From: Saprospiraceae bacterium
GTDB lineage: Bacteria; Bacteroidota; Bacteroidia; Chitinophagales; Saprospiraceae
DNA length: 9,745 nucleotides
Reading direction: 5' to 3'
NCBI GenBank assembly: GCA_020850025.1
Contig: JADZFI010000454.1
Location: 1-9,745, forward strand
How positions within the stretch are numbered: the first letter of the stretch is position 1; each line of letters opens with the position of its first letter. Positions 1 through 6,208 of the stretch are shown in pieces. The notes under the pieces were generated by a model, which did no database searches, was not told where the DNA came from, and saw only the letters and a program-made list of their open reading frames with translations. The translations under genes and the position numbers were made by a program.

Positions 1-201
1 ATACGGCTAAACGGCCAACCGGGCGATTGGCAGGTTCAGGTTTTCAACCTGAGCGGAGGATTGATGCAGCAAAACACCCTTGCGGCGAGTGCGACCGAAT
101 GGGCCTTTTCGGTACAGGATTGGCCTTCCGGCCTGTACGTAGTACGGCTGATGAATGGCCCAAAAGCCCACAGTCAGACTTTTGTGGTACAACACCGTTA
201 A
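1..201 (+). CDS. C-terminal end of a T9SS-secreted protein (partial)
   Basis: This is the last 66 codons of a gene that begins outside the window; the frame is open from base 1 to the TAA at 199-201. The visible protein has the layout of a type IX secretion type A C-terminal sorting domain. A strand with WQVQVFNLSGGLM is followed by a spacer, then the motif DWPSGLYVVRL, a short turn, and the terminal strand QTFVVQHR. In known family members this Ig-like domain directs export across the outer membrane by the Por/Spr machinery and is usually cleaved off as the protein is attached to the surface or released. The cargo domain is not visible, so the function of the whole protein cannot be stated. 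The gene converges on the gap gene and a strong inverted repeat follows its stop. Confidence 0.85.
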   Translation: MRLNGQPGDWQVQVFNLSGGLMQQNTLAASATEWAFSVQDWPSGLYVVRLMNGPKAHSQTFVVQHR

Positions 202-214
202 TCATTGCGTATAG

Positions 215-250
215 AACGTCGGAAGGGTTAAAAACAACCCTTCCGACGTT
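215..250. terminator. Perfect 15-bp inverted repeat between convergent genes
   Basis: Arms 215-229 (AACGTCGGAAGGGTT) and 236-250 are perfectly complementary around a 6-nt loop, AAAAAC. The hairpin lies 13 nt after the stop of the left-edge gene and 8 nt beyond the stop of gap on the opposite strand, so it can serve both convergent transcripts. Neither strand has a proper T-run after the stem, so it is an atypical intrinsic terminator. It may act partly as an RNA 3'-end stabiliser. The structure is seen directly; the function is inferred. Confidence 0.7.
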
Positions 251-258
251 ATCACTCA

Positions 259-1710
259 TTAATAATAACTCAGGCGGAGCACGCCGGCCAGTTGTTTGGC
301 CAGGCGGATCACCTGACGCGTGTAGCCGTACTCATTGTCGTACCACACGTAGAGCACCACGCTCTTGCCGTCTTTGGAAACGATGGTGGCCGGCGAGTCG
401 AAAATCGAGGCCGTTGGGTTGCCGACCAGATCGCTGGACACCAGTTCGTTGGAGAAGGAGTACTGGATCTGTTCCACCAGATTGCCTTTGAGGGCGGCCT
501 GGCGCATGATCTCGTTGACGGCTTCCTTGGTGGTGGGGGTGTTGAGTTGCAGGTTCAGCACTGCCAGCGATACGTTGGGCGTTGGTACGCGGATGGCATT
601 GCCGGTGAATTTGCCTGACAGCTCGGGCATCACCTTGGCGATGGCGCTTTCGGCGCCGGTTTCGGTGATCACCAGGTTGAGGGCAGCAGAGCGGCCGCGG
701 CGGTACTTGCTGTGGTAGTTGTCGAGCAGGTTTTGGTCGTTGGTATAGGAGTGCACCGTTTCGATGTGTCCTTTTTCAATGCCCAGGGTTTTGTTGATCA
801 CGGCCAGCACCGGCACGATGGCATTGGTGGTGCAGCTGGCTGCCGACCAAACGGTTTCGCTCTCCACGTCGAAATTCTGGTTATTCACCCCGTACACGAT
901 GTTGGGGATATCGCCTTTACCCGGAGCGGTGAGCAGCACCTTGGATACGCCTTTGGATTTCAGGTGGCGGCTCAGGCCGGCGCGGTCGCGCCAAACGCCG
1001 GTATTGTCAATCAGCAGGGCGTTATTGATGCCGTATTTGGTATAGTTGATGTCTTCCGGCTTAGGCGCAGAGATCATGAGGATCTTGTGGCCGTTCACCC
1101 AGATGCATTGTTCTGCTACATCCGGAATTACGGTACCGGGGAAATGGCCGTGTACAGAATCGGAGCGCAGCAGATCGGCGCGTTTGATCACATCTTCCGG
1201 GCTTTTGTCGCGCGTAACGATGGCGCGCAGACGCAGTTGCTGACCTTTACCTGCCTGTGTGATGAGCTCGCGGGCGGCAATGCGGCCGATACGGCCGAAG
1301 CCGTACAGGATCACATCTTTGGGCTTGAGGTTGATCTTGTCTTTGCCGATGTAATCGCTCAGTTTCTTTTTGATAAACGCCAGTTCGTTGGGATAGGCGT
1401 CTTTTTCATCCAGCCAATCCACGCCGATGCGACCGATGTCGAGTCGGGCAGGAGCGATGGGCGTACGGGCGATGGCTTTGGCCAGGGCCAGGGTATCGTG
1501 AACGGTCAGGGGGTGTTGCACCACTTCGCGGGCATAGTGGTGAAGTTGGAGCAGTTCGGAGGCGCTTCTGTCCACCATCTGGTTGCGGAAGATGACGAGT
1601 TCGATGGACTTGTCGAACCAGAGTTTCCCCACGATGGCGATGAGTTCAAGGGCCGCCTTTTCATCCTCAATCCAAGTCTTGAGGGTGCGTTCGTACACTT
1701 GTTTTGACAT
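259..1710 (-). CDS. gap: Glyceraldehyde-3-phosphate dehydrogenase, long N-terminally extended form
   Basis: This cytoplasmic enzyme of glycolysis and gluconeogenesis interconverts glyceraldehyde-3-phosphate and 1,3-bisphosphoglycerate with NAD(P). In the 483-residue protein the Rossmann fingerprint GFGRIGRIAARELI lies at about 137-150. The catalytic cysteine is C293 in SAASCTTNAIVP, and the activating histidine is H320 in ETVHSYTNDQ. The C-terminal WYDNEYGYTRQV motif also matches the family. Classical GAPDHs have about 335 residues. This one carries about 130 extra residues before the Rossmann fold, predicted to be mostly helical, a layout known in a subgroup of bacterial GAPDHs. The sequence after the second strand (AIVTRDKS) lacks the usual Asp that marks strict NAD preference, so NADP use is possible (inference). 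ATG 1710 was chosen because the only earlier start, TTG 1737, lies inside the -7 promoter element. No partner gene is adjacent. Confidence 0.93.
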   Translation of the reverse strand: MSKQVYERTLKTWIEDEKAALELIAIVGKLWFDKSIELVIFRNQMVDRSASELLQLHHYAREVVQHPLTVHDTLALAKAIARTPIAPARLDIGRIGVDWLDEKDAYPNELAFIKKKLSDYIGKDKINLKPKDVILYGFGRIGRIAARELITQAGKGQQLRLRAIVTRDKSPEDVIKRADLLRSDSVHGHFPGTVIPDVAEQCIWVNGHKILMISAPKPEDINYTKYGINNALLIDNTGVWRDRAGLSRHLKSKGVSKVLLTAPGKGDIPNIVYGVNNQNFDVESETVWSAASCTTNAIVPVLAVINKTLGIEKGHIETVHSYTNDQNLLDNYHSKYRRGRSAALNLVITETGAESAIAKVMPELSGKFTGNAIRVPTPNVSLAVLNLQLNTPTTKEAVNEIMRQAALKGNLVEQIQYSFSNELVSSDLVGNPTASIFDSPATIVSKDGKSVVLYVWYDNEYGYTRQVIRLAKQLAGVLRLSYY

Positions 1711-1734
1711 GAATAATTTGATTTTATTTGGACG

Positions 1735-1742
1735 CAAAGGTA
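1735..1742 (-). promoter_or_regulatory. Bacteroidota-type -7 promoter element of gap
   Basis: Read on the - strand this is TACCTTTG, an exact match to the Bacteroidota -7 consensus TAnnTTTG. Transcription would start near 1728-1730 and give a leader of about 20 nt before ATG 1710. No TTTG is seen 19-21 nt upstream; the tandem 11-bp array begins there instead. A 6-bp inverted repeat, AGGTAA (1738-1743) and TTACCT (1753-1758) with 9 nt between, overlaps the element and could be an operator. The -7 match is seen; regulation is inferred. Confidence 0.65.
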
Positions 1743-1759
1743 AATATGATTCTTACCTA

Positions 1760-1825
1760 TTTCGCACAGATTTCGCACAGATTTCACACGGATTTCACAC
1801 GGATTTCGCACAGATTTTACGCAGA
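1760..1825. repeat. Six tandem 11-bp units upstream of gap
   Basis: Units start at 1760, 1771, 1782, 1793, 1804 and 1815, with no spacers. Units 1, 2 and 5 are TTTCGCACAGA, units 3 and 4 are TTTCACACGGA, and unit 6 is TTTTACGCAGA. The TTT at the start of each unit recurs once per helical turn, as in phased bent DNA or an array of protein-binding sites. The array begins 17 bp upstream of the gap -7 element and takes the place of the missing -33 box. It is non-coding on both strands as far as can be judged. Confidence 0.9.
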
Positions 1826-1899
1826 TTTTATTATTATAGTCCACTTAGAGTGGTTTTAAACGACGACAGTTTTCAATCATCTTGAAATCAAGTACTTGC

Positions 1900-1930
1900 A
1901 TCACGCTAATCATCAAAATCACGCTAATCA
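1900..1930. repeat. 13-bp direct repeat ATCACGCTAATCA
   Basis: Two exact copies of ATCACGCTAATCA lie at 1900-1912 and 1918-1930, separated by TCAAA. Together with the 11-bp array they fill most of the stretch between the gap promoter and the terminator of the next gene (about 1743-1935), where no gene is seen. Confidence 0.8.
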
Positions 1931-1935
1931 CAGTA

Positions 1936-1977
1936 ATAAAAAGACATGAGCCACTCCGGATTACCGAAGTGGCTCAT
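1936..1977 (-). terminator. Intrinsic terminator of the SPOR-like gene
   Basis: Arms 1946-1955 (ATGAGCCACT) and 1968-1977 pair perfectly. After one A-C mismatch, three more pairs close a 4-nt loop. Read on the - strand, the stem is followed by GTCTTTTTATT, giving the T-run expected of a rho-independent terminator. It lies about 28 bases beyond the stop codon at 2006-2008. Confidence 0.85.
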
Positions 1978-2005
1978 ATTGAAAAACAGCAGGAATGGGG
2001 AAGGC

Positions 2006-2653
2006 TTAGGAACGCACGCCGATTACTTCTACTGCTGCGCCGGTGAGGGCTGGGTTGTACCAGCAATCCACTCCGGTGGACTTGAATTTTTGTACGGCTG
2101 CTTTGGCTTCTTCTGCGGTGTTATAGCCTTTTACAATGTAGCAGGCGCCTTCTGCGCCGCCCGGGCAGCGGCTGCCTTCGTGCCAAAGCAACATGAGTCC
2201 TTCGATAGGCGGCGCCTTATCTACAGGTGTATTTTTACAGTACACGGCAAACTGAACATAATGCAGTTCAATAATGGGCGTGAACAGCAAATCGCCTACC
2301 TGGCCTTTGCCTTTGCGCACACTGCGGTGCACACTGGCGCCATTCACGGTGAACGTGGTAGCCGGATTTGGCGGCTCGATGTCGTACGTAGCCGGAGCAG
2401 GAGCCGCGCCCTCGGTGCTGTATTGCGCCGGCGCCAGGCCCTTCGCTGTTAGAGATTTGGCAGCAGGTTTTCCCTGCACCTTGGACAGGGCTGCAGCACG
2501 ACGCGTGGCAGCGTCGGAGGAGCTTTCTGTGGAGTAAGTTTGGGGAGCGGTTGCGCCGGAAGGATTATACCGGCGTACGGCGGTCACCTGAGCGGAAGCA
2601 TGTGTTGCGGCGCCGATTAAAAGCAGGATGAGAAGTTTCTGAGCAGTTTGCAT
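2006..2653 (-). CDS. Exported protein with SPOR-like C-terminal domain
   Basis: A 215-residue protein. A clear signal peptide starts at M1: a short polar start, the hydrophobic core LLILLLIGAA, and a likely signal peptidase I site after ASA at 19-21. Residues 23 to about 100 are rich in Ala, Ser, Thr and Pro and look like a disordered linker. Residues about 129-213 resemble a SPOR fold: HYVQFAVY as first strand, then IVKGYNTAEEAKAAVQKFKSTG and a final strand near AAVEVIGV. SPOR domains bind denuded peptidoglycan, so a periplasmic or envelope role is plausible, but the match is by pattern only. Four cysteines (139, 163, 171, 197) lie within the domain and could form two disulphides, which is unusual for SPOR. 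ATG 2653 is preferred to TTG 2692 because it begins the signal peptide cleanly. The gene is monocistronic, with its own promoter and terminator. Confidence 0.75.
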   Translation of the reverse strand: MQTAQKLLILLLIGAATHASAQVTAVRRYNPSGATAPQTYSTESSSDAATRRAAALSKVQGKPAAKSLTAKGLAPAQYSTEGAAPAPATYDIEPPNPATTFTVNGASVHRSVRKGKGQVGDLLFTPIIELHYVQFAVYCKNTPVDKAPPIEGLMLLWHEGSRCPGGAEGACYIVKGYNTAEEAKAAVQKFKSTGVDCWYNPALTGAAVEVIGVRS

Positions 2654-2821
2654 AAGACAAAATGTTCGTGTGTTTGTGAGAAAAAGGTTCAAAGGCTTAA
2701 ATGTCTAACTTAGTGCAATAGTCTTGCCAACTTTATAGCCAGACGTCAAAGCATGCCTGTTTTTTAGAGTATTATGCTTCCGGCAGGTACTTCTGTATTA
2801 AAAAGAACAACAATTTGGTTT

Positions 2822-2854
2822 CAAAGGTATGACTTTTTTACAATATCAAACAAA
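2822..2854 (-). promoter_or_regulatory. Bacteroidota -33/-7 promoter for the SPOR-like gene
   Basis: Read on the - strand, TTTG (2854-2851) is followed after 21 nt by TACCTTTG (2829-2822), matching the phylum consensus TTTG-N19-21-TAnnTTTG. A second TTTG at 2850-2847 gives a 17-nt spacer. Transcription would start near 2815, leaving an untranslated leader of about 160 nt before ATG 2653. The leader contains no obvious riboswitch or strong hairpin. Confidence 0.55.
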
Positions 2855-2907
2855 TTCTTTTTAATATTTTTTGTTTTTAAAATAATAAACAAAAAGTTTT
2901 TAACTCT

Positions 2908-2915
2908 TAATTTTG
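2908..2915 (+). promoter_or_regulatory. Candidate -7 element upstream of the dnaE-type gene
   Basis: TAATTTTG matches TAnnTTTG, but no TTTG lies 19-21 nt upstream (the nearest is 2870-2873, 34 nt away). If it is used, transcription would start near 2922, about 100 nt before ATG 3023. The stretch 2830-2910 is strikingly AT-rich compared with the rest of the window and separates this site from the divergent promoter at 2822-2854. No LexA-like palindrome was found between here and the start codon. Confidence 0.35.
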
Positions 2916-3022
2916 CCCCATTAAACCGCACAGGGTTTTCAATCAATCTGTGTGGCTACTCGCCTTCGTTCGGCCAACACCAGCCGGTTTACTATTCTGT
3001 TCAACAATAATTTCCCGGTGTG

Positions 3023-3829
3023 ATGTACCTCAACGCGCACACCTATTTCAGCCTGCGCTACGGCGTTTTTTCTCCCGGCCAACTGGTGGAAGCCGCTGCT
3101 GCGCACCAGATCAAAGCCCTGGTACTGACAGACATCAACAACACGTCTGCAGCCCTGGAATTCGTGCGCGCCTGCCAGAAGCACCGGATCAAGCCCATCC
3201 TGGGCATCGAGTTTCGCGATGACAAGCACCGCTTTCTGTACACCGGCATTGCCCGAAACAATGCCGGCTGGTCCAGATTATGCGCATTTCTGACCGAACA
3301 CTCCCTGAACAACAAAGTCCTGCCAGCCGTGGCGCCGCCGATGGACGATGTATTCATTATCTACGAACGCGAGGTAAAGCCCTTTGAAATGTTCCGGCCC
3401 AACGAACTGCTCGGCATACGCCCGGCCAATGCCGGGAAGTTGGTATTCTCCGCCTGGCGCCACCGACCGGAGCAACTGGTCGTCTGGCAGCCCCTCACCT
3501 ACCCCGACGCCGAAGGCTATCGCCTGCACAAGCTGTTGCGCGCCATGGACGCCAATACCCTGGCAACCAAACTGGACGGGGTGGCGTTGGCCGGGCCGGA
3601 AGAATTTTTCCGGCCGGAAGCCTCCCTGCTTGCGCCTTTTCAGAACCATCCCAAGGTGATACAAAATACACGCCGTATCCTGGATACCTGCTCCATTCAG
3701 TTCGAAACCGGCCTGCAACGCAACCGCCTGAGTTTTATGGGTAGCAAAGAGGGCGATCTGAACCTGCTCGCCAAGCTGGCTGAAAGCGGTTGCGCACGCA
3801 GGTATGGCCCCGGGCACAAGCGCGCGTAG
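3023..3829 (+). CDS. DnaE-type DNA polymerase III alpha, N-terminal piece (PHP region, ends at in-frame TAG)
   Basis: These are the first 268 residues of a DnaE-family polymerase, cut off by TAG at 3827-3829. The start MYLNAHTYFSLRYGVFSPGQ, the segment KALVLTDIN at 31-39 and IKPILGIEF at 56-64 are the signature blocks of the PHP domain. The metal-binding residues are degenerate: the first HxH motif reads NAH (4-6), and the usual TDHG reads TDIN. A PHP exonuclease activity is therefore unlikely. Residues about 100-268 match the linker that leads into the polymerase palm. The piece ends at ARRYGPGHKRA, the family's conserved RYG region just before the catalytic core. GTG 3020 directly precedes ATG 3023 and would add one residue. 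Alone this piece has no polymerase active site; see the entry for the whole gene. Confidence 0.8.
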   Translation: MYLNAHTYFSLRYGVFSPGQLVEAAAAHQIKALVLTDINNTSAALEFVRACQKHRIKPILGIEFRDDKHRFLYTGIARNNAGWSRLCAFLTEHSLNNKVLPAVAPPMDDVFIIYEREVKPFEMFRPNELLGIRPANAGKLVFSAWRHRPEQLVVWQPLTYPDAEGYRLHKLLRAMDANTLATKLDGVALAGPEEFFRPEASLLAPFQNHPKVIQNTRRILDTCSIQFETGLQRNRLSFMGSKEGDLNLLAKLAESGCARRYGPGHKRA

Positions 3830-3835
3830 GAGCGC

Positions 3836-6067
3836 GTGCGCAAGGAGCTGAAAATGATCGCGGAAATGGATTTCGCCACGTATTTTCTCATTACCTGGGA
3901 CATCATACGCTACGCCGAGTCGGCCGGATACCACCATGTAGGGCGCGGAAGCGGCGCCAACTCCATTGTGGCCTACTGCCTTTATATTACCGATGTGGAA
4001 CCCCTGGAGCTGGACCTGTACTTCGAGCGGTTCATCAATCCGCAGCGGAGCTCGCCGCCGGATTTCGACATTGATTTTTCCTGGGACGAACGCGACGATG
4101 TAACCGACTACATCTTCAAGCGCTACGGACGGGAGCACACCGCATTGCTGGCCACTTACAGCACCTTCCAGCATGCGGCCGTGATCCGGGAGCTGGGCAA
4201 GGTCTTCGGATTGACGCCGGCCGACATAGAGGCTATTCTGGATTATTGGCACAAGCATACGCCGGGCAGCTGGGAATGGACCGGCCGGAAGGGCGAAGAA
4301 AGCGCCGGGGACACTTCTACAGCCACGGCTGCTGCCACCACTGCCGCTTTGCCGGAAGGCCTGCATCCCTGGGCCAAACACATTCTGCGCTACGGGGACA
4401 TGCTGGTGGATTTCCCCAACTACCTGTCCATACACGCCGGCGGCATCATCATTTCCGAAAAACCCCTGAGCGAAGCCACGGCCCTGCAGATGATGCCGAA
4501 AGGTTTTCCGATCACGCATTTCGACATGTATGCCGCCGAGGAATGGGGGTACCACAAGTTCGATATCCTGAGTCAGCGCGGCCTGGGGCACATCAAGGAT
4601 TGCGTGGACATTGTGCGGGAGAATCAGGGCAAAGCCGTGAATGTGCATGATGTGGAGCGCATCAAGAACGATGATCGGGTGCGGGCCCAGTTGCGCAGCA
4701 GTCGGTGCATGGGCTGCTTTTACATTGAGAGTCCGGCCATGCGGGGTTTGTTGCGCAAGCTGCGCTGCGACAACTACGTACATCTGGTAGCGGCGAGCAG
4801 TATCATCCGGCCGGGGGTGGCCAGTTCCGGCATGATGCGGGCCTATATCCAGCGGTTTCACCAGCCCAACGGTTTTGACTACCTGCATCCGGTATTCAAA
4901 GAGCATTTGTCGGAAACCTTCGGGGTAATGGTGTACCAGGAGGATGTGATGAAGATACTGCACCATTTTGCGGGACTGGGACTGGACGAGGCGGATGTGA
5001 TGCGCCGCATGATGACGGGTAAAAAGCGCTCTTCGGAGGCTTTTGAGCGCCTGAAACAGAAATACTTCGATCAGTGTGCCGCCCGGCGCTACCCGGAGGA
5101 GCTGAGCAGGGAAGTGTGGCGGCAACTGGAGAGTTTCGGCGGGTATTCCTTCTGCAAGGCGCACTCAGCCAGTTTTGCGGTGGAATCATTTCAGAGCCTG
5201 TATCTGAAAACCTATTTCCCGCTAGAGTTCATGGTGGCCGTGATCAACAATTTCGGCGGGTTTTACAGCACGGAGTTTTACGTGCATGAGGCGCGCATGT
5301 GCGGCGCGCGCATCCATGCGCCCTGCGTGAACCGGAGCAAACGACTCACCCGCATCGAAGGCCAGGACGTGTACCTCGGTCTCACGCATGTGCGCGGACT
5401 GGAATCAGACTTGATACAAAACATTGAACATCAACAAACCATGGGACCGTTCAAATCTATGGAAAACTTTGTACGCAGGGTACATGTGGCGCCCTCGCAA
5501 CTGGATCTGCTGATCCGCATCGGGGCATTTCGGTTTACGGGTATGAAAAAAAGCGAACTGTTCTGGGAAAAAAGTCGGGTGCTCACGCCGGAAAGCGGCA
5601 TGGGCGCCCAGCTGTTGTTTGCCGACGAGGCCGATACCTACCGGCTTCCGGTGCTGGAAGAGGGTCCTTACGACCAGGCTTTTGAGGAAATGGACCTGCT
5701 GGGCTTTCCGCTTTGCGCTCCGTTTGAGTTGCTGGAGGAAAGTGCAAAAGCCGGAAATCCCGGACTTATGGCGCGCGAAATGGACAAACACATCCATGAA
5801 CTGGTGACCATGACCGGCTACTATGTGTGCCGCAAGGATACCCGCACGGTAAAGGGCGAACTCATGAAATTCGGCACCTGGATAGACCGGGAGGGGCAAT
5901 TTTTCGATACCGTGCATTTTCCGGATCAGGTGCGCAAAACACCCTTCCGCGGCCGTGGCATTTACCGCATCCGGGGCCGACTGACCAGCGAGTTCGGGTT
6001 TGTGAGCCTGGAAGTGCACGGTATGGAACGGTTGGCGTATGTAACGACGGTAGACGGTGGACGGTAG
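3836..6067 (+). CDS. DnaE-type DNA polymerase III alpha, polymerase core piece
   Basis: The frame is the same as the upstream piece, and similarity to DnaE resumes directly after the TAG. Numbering the rejoined gene from 3023, the catalytic aspartates are D349 and D351 in PDFDIDF and D514 in YHKFDIL. Other family blocks are GRGSGANSIVAYCL, the fingers-region motif GYSFCKAHSASFAVESFQ, a helix-hairpin-helix-like stretch near YLGLTHVRGLESDLI, and a C-terminal OB-like region (VKGELMKFGTWIDREGQFF). QLLF at 863-866 is a possible beta-clamp contact. The rejoined length of about 1,014 codons fits the short, non-replicative DnaE class linked to damage-induced synthesis rather than replicative DnaE. 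If this piece is translated alone, the start could be GTG 3836 or, more convincingly, ATG 3854, which has AAGGAG six bases upstream. An Ala/Thr-rich insertion lies around codons 421-443. The last residues (VDGGR) and the stop are encoded by a heptad repeat. Confidence 0.85.
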   Translation: MRKELKMIAEMDFATYFLITWDIIRYAESAGYHHVGRGSGANSIVAYCLYITDVEPLELDLYFERFINPQRSSPPDFDIDFSWDERDDVTDYIFKRYGREHTALLATYSTFQHAAVIRELGKVFGLTPADIEAILDYWHKHTPGSWEWTGRKGEESAGDTSTATAAATTAALPEGLHPWAKHILRYGDMLVDFPNYLSIHAGGIIISEKPLSEATALQMMPKGFPITHFDMYAAEEWGYHKFDILSQRGLGHIKDCVDIVRENQGKAVNVHDVERIKNDDRVRAQLRSSRCMGCFYIESPAMRGLLRKLRCDNYVHLVAASSIIRPGVASSGMMRAYIQRFHQPNGFDYLHPVFKEHLSETFGVMVYQEDVMKILHHFAGLGLDEADVMRRMMTGKKRSSEAFERLKQKYFDQCAARRYPEELSREVWRQLESFGGYSFCKAHSASFAVESFQSLYLKTYFPLEFMVAVINNFGGFYSTEFYVHEARMCGARIHAPCVNRSKRLTRIEGQDVYLGLTHVRGLESDLIQNIEHQQTMGPFKSMENFVRRVHVAPSQLDLLIRIGAFRFTGMKKSELFWEKSRVLTPESGMGAQLLFADEADTYRLPVLEEGPYDQAFEEMDLLGFPLCAPFELLEESAKAGNPGLMAREMDKHIHELVTMTGYYVCRKDTRTVKGELMKFGTWIDREGQFFDTVHFPDQVRKTPFRGRGIYRIRGRLTSEFGFVSLEVHGMERLAYVTTVDGGR

Positions 6068-6087
6068 ACGGCTTACGGTGGACGGTG
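6046..6087 (+). repeat. Heptad array GACGGTR spanning the dnaE stop codon
   Basis: Consecutive 7-bp words run GACGGTA (6046), GACGGTG (6053), GACGGTA (6060), then GACGG-CTT and ACGGTG, and finally GACGGTG (6081). The dnaE-type gene reads into the array, and its TAG (6065-6067) is made of repeat bases. The array resembles the GACRATG words at 8613-8748 in period and in the GAC start. Confidence 0.8.
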
Positions 6088-6105
6088 TGGATGCCCTTCA
6101 AACAT

Positions 6106-6202
6106 CGGCGGCTAAACCCGCCGGTACATCAAACCCCTCAAACCCCTCAAACCCTTCAAACCCATCACGGGCTACCAAAAGGGTCGCCCCTACTCAAACC
6201 CT
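6106..6202 (+). repeat. Composite repeat region between the dnaE-type gene and dinB
   Basis: A 6-bp GC hairpin lies at 6106-6123 (CGGCGG, loop CTAAAC, CCGCCG). Four tandem 9-bp units follow: TCAAACCCC at 6129 and 6138, TCAAACCCT at 6147 and TCAAACCCA at 6156. An imperfect hairpin (GGGCTACC at 6169-6176, GGTCGCCC at 6182-6189, seven of eight pairs) comes next, then a fifth TCAAACCCT at 6194-6202. No promoter or gene is evident. dinB starts 6 nt later. Confidence 0.75.
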
Positions 6203-6208
6203 CCCCCT

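Larger units (their letters stand above)
3023..6067 (+). pseudogene. Whole DnaE-type gene interrupted by one amber codon
   Basis: Both pieces lie in one frame, with only codon 269 (TAG, 3827-3829) between GPGHKRA and ERVRKELKMIAEMDF. Nothing is missing or shifted, so a single substitution, for instance from CAG, AAG or GAG, would restore a normal polymerase. The TAG sits in the loop of a small GC-rich hairpin: CGCGC at 3821-3825, loop GTAGGA, GCGCG at 3832-3836, extendable by a G-T pair. The rest of the frame looks intact and constrained, which suggests a very recent lesion, a base-calling error, suppression, or use as a split protein. The sequence cannot decide between these. Confidence 0.55.

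Noticed and set aside
712..1707. 331-codon open frame on the + strand opposite gap
   Set aside because: It is antisense to clear GAPDH motifs and shows no domain of its own.
1711..1737. TTG start of gap at 1737
   Set aside because: It overlaps the -7 promoter element, so it would lie upstream of the transcript start.
1760..1825. Possible CRISPR array
   Set aside because: The units are 11 bp, directly adjacent, with no unique spacers and no cas genes nearby.
2916..3022. SOS (LexA) box before the dnaE-type gene
   Set aside because: No convincing palindrome was found, so damage induction is not supported by the sequence itself.
3278..5164. 628-codon open frame on the - strand opposite the dnaE-type gene
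   Set aside because: The protein has no recognisable domain, while the + strand frame holds DnaE motifs throughout; it is a GC-rich antisense shadow.
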